From Streptomyces sp. D2-8 (GTDB taxonomy: Bacteria; Actinomycetota; Actinomycetes; Streptomycetales; Streptomycetaceae), in contig NZ_JAAHBP010000018.1 of the NCBI RefSeq assembly GCF_023184515.1, forward strand, positions 1-64,000: 64,000 bases of DNA. Reading direction: 5' to 3'. A program made the translations under genes and the position numbers. Shown here piece after piece: positions 24,941-33,808 of this stretch. The notes under the pieces are model-generated. The model did no database searches, was not told where the DNA came from, and worked only from the letters and a program-made list of their open reading frames with translations. Position 1 is the first letter of the stretch. Every line of letters begins with the position of its first letter.

Positions 24941-26989
24941 ATGTCCTCAGCTCCCCTCAGCAGACGCTCTCTGATGAAGGCCGCCGCCCTTGCCGGAGGA
25001 GTGGCGGCCTTCGGGCTGCCGCAGGTCTTGTGGCCTTCCACCGCCGAGGCGTACACCGTCCCCTCGAAGCTGGACTGGTGGTACCAGGCGCGGTTCGGGA
25101 TGTTCATCCACTACGGGTCGTACTCGCAGCTCGGCCAGGGCGAGTGGGCGTTCACCACCCAGCAGTGGAGCAAGGCGAACTACCAGACCCAGGTCACCCA
25201 GAACTTCAACCCGAGCCAGTTCAACGCCTCCCAGATCGCCGAGCTGGCCAAGAACGCCGGCATGAAGTACCTCGTGATCACCGCCAAGCACCACGAGGGC
25301 TACGCGATGTGGGACTCCAACGTCGCGGGCTTCACCGACACCACCGGCACCAAGCAGTACAACCTGCGCGACTTCAACGGCATCCAGAGCGACCCGCTCA
25401 TGAGCCTCAAGACCGAGTGCGAGAGCCGCGGGATCAGGTTCGGCCTGTACTACTCGATCCTCGACTGGAGCCACCCTTCCCAGACCGATCGCCACGACAA
25501 CGGCCTCACGACGATGTCGTCGCAGGCCGCCCGCACGGGCTACATCGCCGACATGAAGGCGCAGCTTCAGGAACTGCTGGACCGCTACGACCCGGCGGTG
25601 CTGTGGTTCGACGGCGACTGGTTCGGCGAGCCCTCCAGCCCCACCCTCGAGAACTGGTGGCTGGAATCGGACGGCGTCGACCTCTACAACTGGCTGATCG
25701 CCCGCAAGCCCGGCCTCATCGTCAACGAGCGGGTCAAGCGGGGTCACCGTCTCGGTGACTACACGGTCGCGGAGTTCGGGATACCCGACGAGCCGCTGGG
25801 CCGGCCGTGGGAGCGGTGCGTCACCATGAACGACGCATGGGGCTACAACGCGGCGAAGGAGAACTCCTACCGATCCGTCAAGGACATCGTCCAGGAGCTC
25901 GTCACGGTTGTCTCCCGGGACGGCAACCTCCTGCTGAACATCGGCCCCAAGGGCGATGGCTCGGTCACAGCGGGATCCCAGACCGTCCTGAACGGCCTGG
26001 CCTCATGGATGTCGACGCACAGCGACAGCATTTACGGCACCAGCGGCAGCCCGTTCGCCGGCGAACCCGCATGGGGGAAGGTCACCAAGAAGAGCGGCAA
26101 GCTCTTCGCCCATGTCTTCACCTGGCCCACGAACGGCCAGCTGCGGATCCCGAGGGTCGACAACACGATCAACCGCGTCCATCTGCTGAACAACCCCTCG
26201 GTCTCGCTCTCGTACACCGTCACCGACCAGATCAATGTCTCCGTGCCGGCCACCGCGCCGAACGTCACCCTCCCCGTGGTGTGCGTCGAGGTCCAGGGCA
26301 TGCCCACGAGGGTCTCACCGTCGGTGTTCCAGAACGTCGACTACCAAGGCACCCGCGGCGTTCTGCAACTGGGCAGCTACACTTCCTCCCAGCTGTCCGC
26401 CGCCGGTCTGGGGCCCGCGATGGCCTCCTCCATCCTGGTGCCCAACGGCTACCGCGTGACGGGCTACTCCGGTGACAACTTCACCGGCACCGCCTGGACG
26501 TTCACCTCGAACGCCGCCGACCTCCGGGCGACCGGCAACAATGACGCCATCGCCTCGCTGAAGGTGACGTTCAACCCGGCCACGTACTTCCGCCTGGGCA
26601 ACGTCACCAGCGGCCTGGTGCTGGACAGCGGCGGCAGCTTCTCCAGCGGCTCGAACCTGAAGCAGTGGGAGCCGATAGACCACCCCAATGTCCAGTGGCA
26701 GGCGATCGACCTCGGAAACGGCTACTACCGGCTCGTCAACCGCGGCAACGGCATGGCCGCCGACGGCTGGGGCGCCACCAACAACGGCGACCCGGTCCGG
26801 CAGGCTCCCTGGAACGGCGGCACCAACCAGCAGTGGCAGATCACCGACCGCGGTCAGGGCCGGTACTCGATCCGCAACCGCAGCACGGGGCTGGCCCTCG
26901 ACGGCGGCGGCATGGTCTCCGAAGGGGCCGTGGCCAAGCAGTGGACGTGGCAGGACAGCACCAACCTGCTGTGGACGTTCGGGGCTTGA
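24941..26989 (+). CDS. Secreted GH29 alpha-L-fucosidase with ricin-type lectin tail
   Basis: 682 residues. Twin-arginine signal SRRSLMKAAALAGG (7-20) with cleavage near STAEA-Y. The GH29 barrel spans about 40-450: WYQARFGMFIHYGSYS at the start, VITAKHHEGYAMWDS (about 112-126) and VLWFDGDWF (about 219-227), where the first Asp is the expected nucleophile. A beta/gamma-crystallin-like segment (about 465-545, YRVTGYSGDNFTGTAWTF) and a ricin B-type lectin domain (about 548-682, repeated QW motifs, ends STNLLWTFGA) follow. The enzyme would release terminal L-fucose from glycans or xyloglucan outside the cell, feeding the transporter at 31-35 kb. Two copies of the regulon motif precede it. Confidence 0.92.
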   Translation: MSSAPLSRRSLMKAAALAGGVAAFGLPQVLWPSTAEAYTVPSKLDWWYQARFGMFIHYGSYSQLGQGEWAFTTQQWSKANYQTQVTQNFNPSQFNASQIAELAKNAGMKYLVITAKHHEGYAMWDSNVAGFTDTTGTKQYNLRDFNGIQSDPLMSLKTECESRGIRFGLYYSILDWSHPSQTDRHDNGLTTMSSQAARTGYIADMKAQLQELLDRYDPAVLWFDGDWFGEPSSPTLENWWLESDGVDLYNWLIARKPGLIVNERVKRGHRLGDYTVAEFGIPDEPLGRPWERCVTMNDAWGYNAAKENSYRSVKDIVQELVTVVSRDGNLLLNIGPKGDGSVTAGSQTVLNGLASWMSTHSDSIYGTSGSPFAGEPAWGKVTKKSGKLFAHVFTWPTNGQLRIPRVDNTINRVHLLNNPSVSLSYTVTDQINVSVPATAPNVTLPVVCVEVQGMPTRVSPSVFQNVDYQGTRGVLQLGSYTSSQLSAAGLGPAMASSILVPNGYRVTGYSGDNFTGTAWTFTSNAADLRATGNNDAIASLKVTFNPATYFRLGNVTSGLVLDSGGSFSSGSNLKQWEPIDHPNVQWQAIDLGNGYYRLVNRGNGMAADGWGATNNGDPVRQAPWNGGTNQQWQITDRGQGRYSIRNRSTGLALDGGGMVSEGAVAKQWTWQDSTNLLWTFGA

Positions 26990-27071
26990 CCGGAGGTCCG
27001 TGCCCGGCGTCGAGGACGCGGCCGGACGGCGGGACCGTCTGTCGACCGTGGCGGCCCGCACCTGCCGTCTG

Positions 27072-27098
27072 CGAGCGCGGCCCTCTCGGCCGCGCTCG
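27072..27098. terminator. Stem-loop after the GH29 gene
   Basis: CGAGCGCGGCC (27072-27082) and its exact complement GGCCGCGCTCG (27088-27098) enclose the 5-nt loop CTCTC, 82 bp after the fucosidase stop. A T-less, G/C-rich hairpin of the Streptomyces terminator type. Confidence 0.65.
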
Positions 27099-27261
27099 TC
27101 CGCCCCGGCGGCATGGCCACCGCCCGGGCGACGGTCGGTTCCGCACAGATAAGCCCTGCTGCCGCCGAAAAGCCGTCCCGCCGCTCGACGACCACCGGAC
27201 GGACACACGGCGATCCGGGCGTAGGCGTCGAGCGCGATCGGTTTGAGCCGGGCGAAGACGC

Positions 27262-27750
27262 TCACGTCGGGCCGACCGACAGCTCACATTCGGCCGCCTC
27301 GCCCGTCAGTGGCCTTCCCGGGGCGCCGACCGCGGTCAGCCTGCTCGTCGAGGAGAGCGCGGCCGAGGCGCCCCGATCCTTGGCGATGCGAGCCAGGGCG
27401 ATGCGCATGTCCGGCAGGGCGAGCAGGTCGGGCGGGGTGTGGCCGGAGAAGTGCTTGGCCTTGCCGTCGTGGACATAGAGGGTCTCGCGGGGGACGACGG
27501 CCTGGTAGGTGCCCACGCCCACTTCCTGGGCCAGTGCCAGGATGTGGTCCTGGGTGGGGCCGACGAACTGCCTTCCGATCTCCGTGACGTGGCCGTCGCC
27601 GAGGTCGTGGTCGAGCAGCCGGCCGCCGACCCGGTCACGGGCTTCGAGGACGGCCACTGACGTGCCCGCCGCGACGAGCTCCAGGGCCGCGGTCAGCCCG
27701 GCCGGCCCCGCACCGATCACCATGACGTCCGTGGTCCGCCTGCTGCTCAT
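27262..27750 (-). pseudogene. Flavin amine oxidase, N-terminal fragment
   Basis: From ATG 27750 the frame has the FAD fingerprint VMVIGAGPAGLTAALELVAA, LEARDRVGGRLLDHDL and EIGRQFVGPTQDHILALA, all typical of the first 90 residues of flavin monoamine oxidases (normally 450 or more residues). After about residue 130 similarity fades, and the frame stops at 27262, so roughly two thirds, including the substrate domain and second FAD motif, are missing. EIGRQF replaces the usual EIGGQW/F. Confidence 0.65.
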
Positions 27751-27947
27751 GATCATTCTTTGTCACTCGACAAGATCGTGCGGTCATGTCGTCCGACTGG
27801 ATTTCTCGGGTGAGGAGAAATCGCTGTTCAGAGGTGTCTTGACTGAGGTGTGACCTAAGTTATTCGATCGACAAGGCCAAGTGACTTGAGCGACTGATAA
27901 AGTCGGCCGCTCAAACCGATCCCCTCACCGACTCCAGGGAGTTAGCC

Positions 27948-30146
27948 ATGGCCGTCCTGCTCCATCGGCTGGGCCGCAGTGCCTACCGCCACCGCAAGCT
28001 GGTGCTGGGCATCTGGCTCGTGGTCCTCGCCGCGCTCGTCACGTGCGTCAGCGTCTTCGGCGCCAAGCTCGACGACCGCTTCACCGTGCCGGGCACTGAG
28101 TCACAACGGGCGCTGGACACGCTCGGCACGACACTGCCCGAGGCCTCCGGAGCGGACGCCCAGATCGTCTTCACCGCACCCGAGGGCCATCGCGTCACCG
28201 AGAAGTCCTACGGGACGGTCATCGCCCGATTCGAGTCGGCGGCCGCGAAGGCGCCCCAGGTCGGTACCGTCATAGGCCCGGGCGCCTCCGGCGCCGTGTC
28301 AGCCGACCGGACCACGGCGATCGTGCAGGTGCAGTACTCGCAGCAGCGGGCAGAGGTGCGCGCCTCATCGCTGGACGCGATCGAGCAGGCGGCCGAGGCG
28401 GCGGAGCGGAGCGGGCTCAAGACCTTCGTGGGCGGGAGTGTCTTCGGCAGCAACGGTGTCCACATCGGCCCGTCGGAGATCATCGGTGTCGTCGTCGCCT
28501 TGGTCGTCCTCGTCGTCACGTTCGGCTCGCTGCTCGCCGCCGGCATGTCGCTGCTGCCGGCCCTGCTCGGTGTGGCGGTCGGACTGACCGGGCTGCTCGC
28601 CCTCTCCCCGGCGGTAGGCATCTCCTCCACGGCGGTCACCCTCGCGCTGATGCTGGGCCTGGCCGTCGGCATCGACTACGTCCTGTTCATCCTCTCCCGC
28701 CACCGCCAGCAACTCGCCCGTGGCATGGACCCCCAGGAGTCCATGGCGCTGGCCAACGGAACAGCCGGCAGCGCGGTGGTCTTCGCCGGCAGCACCGTGA
28801 TCATCGCCTTGGCCGCACTCGGTGTCATCGGCATCCCGTTCCTGACCACGATGGGTCTCGGTGCCGCAGGAGCCGTCCTCGTCGCCGTCCTGGCCGCGAT
28901 CACCCTGCTCCCGGCCATCGCCGGATTCGCCGGTGCCCGGCTGACTCCCCAGCGCGGCGGCAAGGCGGCACAGCGAGCGGCCGGCCCCGACGCGTCCACC
29001 GGACGGGCCGCCCTGGGCGCCCGCTGGGTGAAGACGGCCGTCGCCAGGCCTTGGCTGACCCTTCTGGGCGTCGTGGGCATCCTCACCGCGCTCGCCCTCC
29101 CGGCGGCAGACCTGCGCCTCGCCCTGCCGGACAACGGTTCGGCCCCGGTCAGCTCCACCGAGCGCAAGGCCTACGACGTGGTCAGCGACAAGTTCGGCCC
29201 CGGCTTCAACGGCCCGCTCCTGGTGCTGACCGAGACCGGCGACAACTCCGGTGCACAGGCGGGTGCTCAGGCCGCACAGAGGCTGGCGGCTCTCAAGGGA
29301 GTCAAGGCGGTGCTGCCGCCGCAGCCCACCCGCGACCGCGCGCAGAGCGTCATCCAGGTCGTCCCCGAGACCGGTCCCGACAGCGCCCGCACCGACCGAC
29401 TCGTCCGCGACATCCGAGCCGCCGCGCCGGGCATCCATGAGGCCACCGGAGCCTCCGTCGCGGTCACCGGAACCACCGCCGTCAACATCGATGTCTCCAA
29501 CCGGCTCAGCGACTCCCTGCTGCCGTTCATCGCGATCGTGGTCGGTCTCAGCCTGATCCTGCTGACCATGGTGTTCCGCTCGCTGGTCATCCCGCTCAAG
29601 GCCGCCGTCGGATTCCTGCTGTCGGTGGCCGCCTCGCTCGGCACGGTCGTCGCCCTGTTCCAGTGGGGCTGGCTGGCGGACACCTTCGGCCTGGCCCACA
29701 CCGGTCCCGTCGTCAGTTTCCTGCCGATCATCCTGATCGGCGTGCTCTTCGGACTCGCCATGGACTACGAGGTGTTCCTGGTCTCAGGCATGCGGGAGGA
29801 ATGGGTCCACACCGGCAGGGCACGCCGGTCCGTGACCGAAGGCGCGCGGCACAGCGTGCGGGTCGTCACCGCGGCGGCCCTGATCATGTTCACCGTCTTC
29901 GCCGGGTTCTTCCCCCTCGACGACGCCCTGATCAAGCCCATCGCCTTCGCGCTGGCCGTCGGCGTGGCCATCGACGCCTTCGCCGTCCGCCTGACCCTCG
30001 TACCGGCAGTCCTCGCCCTCGCCGGACGACACGCCTGGTGGCTGCCCGCCTGGCTGGGCCGTGTCCTGCCCGATCTCGACGTCGAGGGCACGTCTCTCCA
30101 GAAGACCCCCGCGGCGCAGCCCAAGGAGCCTGAGCGAGTCTCCTGA
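27948..30146 (+). CDS. MMPL-family RND transporter
   Basis: 732 residues with the actinobacterial MMPL layout. A first helix (LVLGIWLVVLAALVTCVSVF, about 18-37) is followed by an extracytoplasmic loop, and then a five-helix block at about 175-330 containing GLAVGIDYVLFILSRHRQQL. A second single helix lies near 370, a second loop near 395-520, and a final block at about 525-715 with GVLFGLAMDYEVFLVSGMREEW; the buried Asp-Tyr pairs are the proton relay. Such pumps export lipids or drugs. No regulator or substrate genes are adjacent; the gene is convergent with the fucose regulator. ATG 27948 follows AGGGAG. Confidence 0.9.
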   Translation: MAVLLHRLGRSAYRHRKLVLGIWLVVLAALVTCVSVFGAKLDDRFTVPGTESQRALDTLGTTLPEASGADAQIVFTAPEGHRVTEKSYGTVIARFESAAAKAPQVGTVIGPGASGAVSADRTTAIVQVQYSQQRAEVRASSLDAIEQAAEAAERSGLKTFVGGSVFGSNGVHIGPSEIIGVVVALVVLVVTFGSLLAAGMSLLPALLGVAVGLTGLLALSPAVGISSTAVTLALMLGLAVGIDYVLFILSRHRQQLARGMDPQESMALANGTAGSAVVFAGSTVIIALAALGVIGIPFLTTMGLGAAGAVLVAVLAAITLLPAIAGFAGARLTPQRGGKAAQRAAGPDASTGRAALGARWVKTAVARPWLTLLGVVGILTALALPAADLRLALPDNGSAPVSSTERKAYDVVSDKFGPGFNGPLLVLTETGDNSGAQAGAQAAQRLAALKGVKAVLPPQPTRDRAQSVIQVVPETGPDSARTDRLVRDIRAAAPGIHEATGASVAVTGTTAVNIDVSNRLSDSLLPFIAIVVGLSLILLTMVFRSLVIPLKAAVGFLLSVAASLGTVVALFQWGWLADTFGLAHTGPVVSFLPIILIGVLFGLAMDYEVFLVSGMREEWVHTGRARRSVTEGARHSVRVVTAAALIMFTVFAGFFPLDDALIKPIAFALAVGVAIDAFAVRLTLVPAVLALAGRHAWWLPAWLGRVLPDLDVEGTSLQKTPAAQPKEPERVS

Positions 30147-30265
30147 CCGGATGGACCGTGACCGAAATGGCCCGCCGCCACCCGGTCGGGGCATGGGAGG
30201 GGGAAACCGGATGGCGGCGGGGGCGGAGGGAAGGGCGAGGTCAGTCGTCGATCGCTCGCAGCGGG

Positions 30266-30940
30266 TCATCGGTCAGACTCGTGGAAAGCCACTGCTCCAC
30301 GGCCGTGATGTGGACGGTCGCCGCAGCGGCGGCGAGCAGCGTCGCGTGACTGCAGCGCGCTGAGGATCTGCTCGTGGTCCTCGTGAGCGTTGTTCAGGGC
30401 GTCCCTGGTCTGGCTGCCGCGGACGATGCGGACACGCTGGGTGCGGGTGGAGAGCACTTGCAGCAGCATCGACAGCACGGGGTTGCCGACCGCTTCGACG
30501 ATCCTGAGGTGGAAGGCGATGTCGTGGGCGACGAACTCCTCCACGGTGGCGACGGTCCGAGACCGCTTGAGGATGTTGCGCAGTTCCCTGAGGTCCTCCG
30601 GCTTGAGCAGCGCGGCCGCCAGCCCCGTCGCCTGCGGTTCGAGCAGGCGTCGCACTTGGAGCAACTGCAGAGCCGTGTGGCCATGGGAGACGTCGGCGGC
30701 GAAGGAGAGGCTCTCCAGCAGGAGGTGGGGCTCCAGGCTGGAGACGTATGTGCCGTCGCCCTGACGGGTGATCAGGATGCGCATGGCGGTCAGCGCCCGG
30801 ACGGCCTCACGCAGGGAGTTCCGGGACAGGCCGAGCTGTCCGGCGAGGATCTCCTCCTTGGGCAGCCGGGAGCCGGGCGCGAGTTCCCCGGCGACGATCA
30901 TCGCCTTGATCTTGTCGATCGCCTCGTCCGTCAGTGCCAC
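30266..30940 (-). CDS. FadR-type GntR regulator of the fucose locus, C-terminus frameshifted
   Basis: 224 residues as written. GTG 30940 begins VALTDEAIDKIKAMIVAGEL; the winged helix (SRLPKEEILAGQLGLSRNSL, REAVRALTAMRILITRQGDGTYV) and most of the FCD domain (HDIAFHLRIVEAVGNPVL, AHEDHEQILSALQ) are intact. After LQSRDA the frame shifts at about 30340-30346. The natural tail LLAAAATVHITAVEQWL to RAIDD is in the next frame and ends at 30241. The final helix of the FCD domain is therefore replaced by a basic sequence. It is the last gene of the transporter operon (87 bp after the permease), so it is the best candidate to bind the ATACATCCGATGTAT sites, with fucose or a pathway acid as ligand. Confidence 0.85.
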   Translation of the reverse strand: MALTDEAIDKIKAMIVAGELAPGSRLPKEEILAGQLGLSRNSLREAVRALTAMRILITRQGDGTYVSSLEPHLLLESLSFAADVSHGHTALQLLQVRRLLEPQATGLAAALLKPEDLRELRNILKRSRTVATVEEFVAHDIAFHLRIVEAVGNPVLSMLLQVLSTRTQRVRIVRGSQTRDALNNAHEDHEQILSALQSRDAARRRCGDRPHHGRGAVAFHESDR

Positions 30941-31026
30941 GAGGGTGCCTCTCTGAGTGGGGGACGCGCCGGCCGGCGACTTTGCCCGGCCCGACGCGGA
31001 CCGGCGGAGCCGCTCGCGGTGCGGGG

Positions 31027-32070
31027 CTATTCCTGCTTCTCGCCGGAGGCGAACCGGGAGATGATCAAAGCGACGATGATGATGGCCCCGTTGAGGAACT
31101 GGTTCCACAGCGCCGGCACTCCCGCCAGGGTCATGACGTTCACGACCAGTTGGAGGGTGAGGACGCCGGTGAGGGCGCCGAACACCGAGCCCTTGCCGCC
31201 GTTGAGGCTGACCCCGCCGATGACGGTCGCGGCGAAGACCTGGAAGATCCAGCCGCTGCCCTGGGTGGCGGAGATGGAGCCGTAGTGGCCGCTGTAGAGA
31301 ATCCCGGCGAACGCGGCGAGGACGCTGCCGATGATGAGGACGCTCCACACGATGCGGTCGACGCGGATGCCCGCGGTACGGGCCGCCTCCGCGTTGCCGC
31401 CGATCGCGTACAGCGCCCGGCCGTGACGCAGCCAGGCCAGTGCACTGCCGCCGAGGGCGAAGAGCACGGCGCACACCCAGATGGCCGCGGGTACACCCAG
31501 CCAGGACGCCTTGCCCAAGTAGGTGAAGGAGGAGGGCAGCTCGACGATCGACTGGCCCTCGGAGAGGGCGACCTGGAGGCCTCGGAGCATGGTCAGGGCG
31601 CCGAGGGTGACGATGAAGCCGTTGAGGCGCAGCTTGAGGATGAGGAAGCCGTTGACGGCACCGATCACCACGCCGACCAGCAGACAGAGGGGTATCGCCG
31701 TCCACTCGGGAAAGAGACCGAGCCCGTTGAACCGGCCGCCGCTGCTCGGCAGGACGAGCCACACGGCGATGACGGGAGCCACACCGATGGTGGACTCGAG
31801 TGACAGGTCCATCCGTCGGGCGACCAGGATGAAGGTCGTGGCGAGCACCAGCAGGCTCAGTTCGGTGGACTGCTGGGCCACACCGATGAGGTTGTCGGCG
31901 GTCAGGAAGGCCGGCGAGACGATGAACCCGATCAGGCCGAGGAAGAGGATCGCCGGGACCAGGGACAGTTCACGGAAGCGCCCGAAATCGACCCGGCGGC
32001 GCGTGGCGTCCACGGCGACCGGCTCGGCCTTGCTCACTGCGGGGTCGGTGAGATCTGTGGTGGCGGACAT
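31027..32070 (-). CDS. ABC sugar transporter permease (RbsC-like, CUT2)
   Basis: 347 residues, about ten hydrophobic segments, with the BPD_transp_2 pattern: LVLATTFILVARRMDLSLES (the second-helix region), GAVNGFLILKLRLNGFIVTLGALTMLRGL (inspect as GxvnGflil.lrlngFIvTLGt) and YAIGGNAEAARTAGIRVDR, the cytosolic coupling loop that contacts the ATPase. It works as a homodimer with the double ATPase at 32073-33686, whose stop is two bases upstream. Import substrate is inferred to be L-fucose from the neighbouring pathway. Confidence 0.9.
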   Translation of the reverse strand: MSATTDLTDPAVSKAEPVAVDATRRRVDFGRFRELSLVPAILFLGLIGFIVSPAFLTADNLIGVAQQSTELSLLVLATTFILVARRMDLSLESTIGVAPVIAVWLVLPSSGGRFNGLGLFPEWTAIPLCLLVGVVIGAVNGFLILKLRLNGFIVTLGALTMLRGLQVALSEGQSIVELPSSFTYLGKASWLGVPAAIWVCAVLFALGGSALAWLRHGRALYAIGGNAEAARTAGIRVDRIVWSVLIIGSVLAAFAGILYSGHYGSISATQGSGWIFQVFAATVIGGVSLNGGKGSVFGALTGVLTLQLVVNVMTLAGVPALWNQFLNGAIIIVALIISRFASGEKQE

Positions 32071-32072
32071 GA

Positions 32073-33686
32073 CTACCTTCCGTGCTCGTCTGCGCCGTTG
32101 GAGGCGGGTACGGCGGATGCGGGGGACGCGGTGGCGGGGGCCGTCGCGCCGCCGACGCCCTCGATGGCGGCGACGAGGACCTCGTCCTTCCAGCCGCGCT
32201 CGAACTCGGCGACCAGGCGCCCGTGGAACATGACGACGACCCGGTCACAGACCTTCAGGTCGTCCAGTTCGTCGGAGACGATCAGCGCGGCCTTGCCGCC
32301 GTCCGCGACCTGCCGGATGCGTCCCAGGAGGAATTCCTTGGACTTGACGTCCACCCCGTTGGTGGGGCGGATGGCCACCAGGACGTGCGGATCGGTGGCC
32401 AGGGCACGGGCGACGACGACCTTCTGCTGGTTGCCGCCCGAGAGGGCCGAGACCGGCGTCGCGGCTCCCGGGGTCTTGATGTCGAGGTCCCGGATCATGC
32501 GCCCGGCGAACGCCCTGGTGCGGGCCGGCAGCACCGTGCCGAACGGACCGAGCTGGTCGGTGACGGTGAGCGTCGCGTTCTCCGCCACGCTGCGGTTGTG
32601 CACCAGCCCCTGGAGGTGGCGGTCCTCGGGAACCAGACCGACGCCGACGGTGAGCGCGGACGGCACACTGCCGGTGCGCACCCTCCTGCCGCCGACCGTG
32701 ATCCGGCCGTCCGTGGCACGGTGCAGACCGGCGATCGCCTCACCCACCTGGACATTGCCGCTCGCGGTGGCGCCGGCGAGCCCGACGACCTCACCGGAGC
32801 GGACCGAGAGGGAGATGTCCGTACAGACGCCGGGCAGCGTCAGGCCGTCGACCGCCAGCAGTTCCGGGGCATCCGCCCGTGCGGCCGGAGACCGGCCGGC
32901 GGTGGCGGTGACCGTGGAGGCCGACTCGCCCGTCATGGCCTCCACCAGTGCCTGGTGGCCGAGTTCGGCGACGGGCGCGGTCAGGATGTGGGCCGCGTCG
33001 CGGTAGACCGTGACCGTGGTGCACAGGTCGTACACCTCTTGCAGGTGGTGCGAGATGAAGAGGAAGGCGACGCCCTGACGCTGGAGGTCGCGGAGCTTGT
33101 CGAACAGCCGGTCGATGCCGCGGGCGTCGAGTTTGGCGGTCGGCTCGTCGAGGATGATGAAGCGTGCGCCGAACGACAGGGCCCGGGCGATCTCGACGAA
33201 CTGCCGTTGCTCGACGGTGAGGTCCTTGGCCCGCGCGGTCGCGTCGACGGCCACGCCGTACTCGCCGAGCAACTCCTCGGCACGCCGGCGCAGTTGCTTC
33301 CAGCGGATGGGCCGCACCGCCCCGGCGCTCTGCCGGTTCAGGAAGAGGTTCTCGGCGACGGTCAGGTCACCGATGGTGGTGGAGTGCTGATAGACGCAGG
33401 CCACGCGTGAGCGCCAGGCGTCGATGTCGCCGAAGGCGGGGGCCGGTTCGCCGGAGAAGCGCAGGGTGCCGGTGCCGGGTGGCAGGAGGCCGGTGAGGAT
33501 GGACACGAGCGTCGACTTGCCGGCGCCGTTGCGGCCGACCAGGGCGTGCGCCTCGCCGGGGGCGACGGTGATACAGGCGTCGCGCAGCGCGACGGTCGCG
33601 CCGAATCGTTTGCTGATGCCGGTCGCCTCGGCCACAGGGGCCGGGGTGCCGGGGCCGGTCGCCGGGGCGGTCGCGGTGTCCGCCAT
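32073..33686 (-). CDS. Double-domain ABC sugar ATPase (RbsA/MglA-like)
   Basis: 537 residues from ATG 33686. The first nucleotide-binding half has Walker A GRNGAGKST (about 52-60), the unusual signature LTVEQRQ in place of LSGGQ (about 157-163) and Walker B FIILDEPTAKLD. The second half has a degenerate Walker A, GLAGATASGNVQVG, and Walker B LVAIRPTNGVDV, where the catalytic Asp-Glu pair is Ile-Arg, but keeps a classical signature LSGGNQQKVVVARAL. One competent composite site is therefore expected (Walker motifs of half 1 with signature of half 2), as known in this family. A low-complexity Ala/Pro tail ends the protein. Operon partner of the permease and binding protein. Confidence 0.92.
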   Translation of the reverse strand: MADTATAPATGPGTPAPVAEATGISKRFGATVALRDACITVAPGEAHALVGRNGAGKSTLVSILTGLLPPGTGTLRFSGEPAPAFGDIDAWRSRVACVYQHSTTIGDLTVAENLFLNRQSAGAVRPIRWKQLRRRAEELLGEYGVAVDATARAKDLTVEQRQFVEIARALSFGARFIILDEPTAKLDARGIDRLFDKLRDLQRQGVAFLFISHHLQEVYDLCTTVTVYRDAAHILTAPVAELGHQALVEAMTGESASTVTATAGRSPAARADAPELLAVDGLTLPGVCTDISLSVRSGEVVGLAGATASGNVQVGEAIAGLHRATDGRITVGGRRVRTGSVPSALTVGVGLVPEDRHLQGLVHNRSVAENATLTVTDQLGPFGTVLPARTRAFAGRMIRDLDIKTPGAATPVSALSGGNQQKVVVARALATDPHVLVAIRPTNGVDVKSKEFLLGRIRQVADGGKAALIVSDELDDLKVCDRVVVMFHGRLVAEFERGWKDEVLVAAIEGVGGATAPATASPASAVPASNGADEHGR

Positions 33687-33808
33687 GGTGGATACCGTCC
33701 TTCGTGTACGGAGGCTGGAGCCGAGGGGCGCGGGGGCTACCCGCGTCGGCGGGGCGTCAGGGGCGGGGGATGTGCGCCCCCGACACGGCGGGCGGGAGGT
33801 GCGGGTCG

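Noticed and set aside
26315-27265. Minus-strand frame opposite the fucosidase tail, with a plausible-looking start SVFARLKPIALDAYARIAV
   Set aside because: After about 20 residues it becomes antisense sequence of the lectin domain; no family match.
28365-29699. A 444-residue minus-strand frame opposite the MMPL transporter
   Set aside because: Asp/Gly/Arg-rich shadow frame without motif; the MMPL gene is complete.
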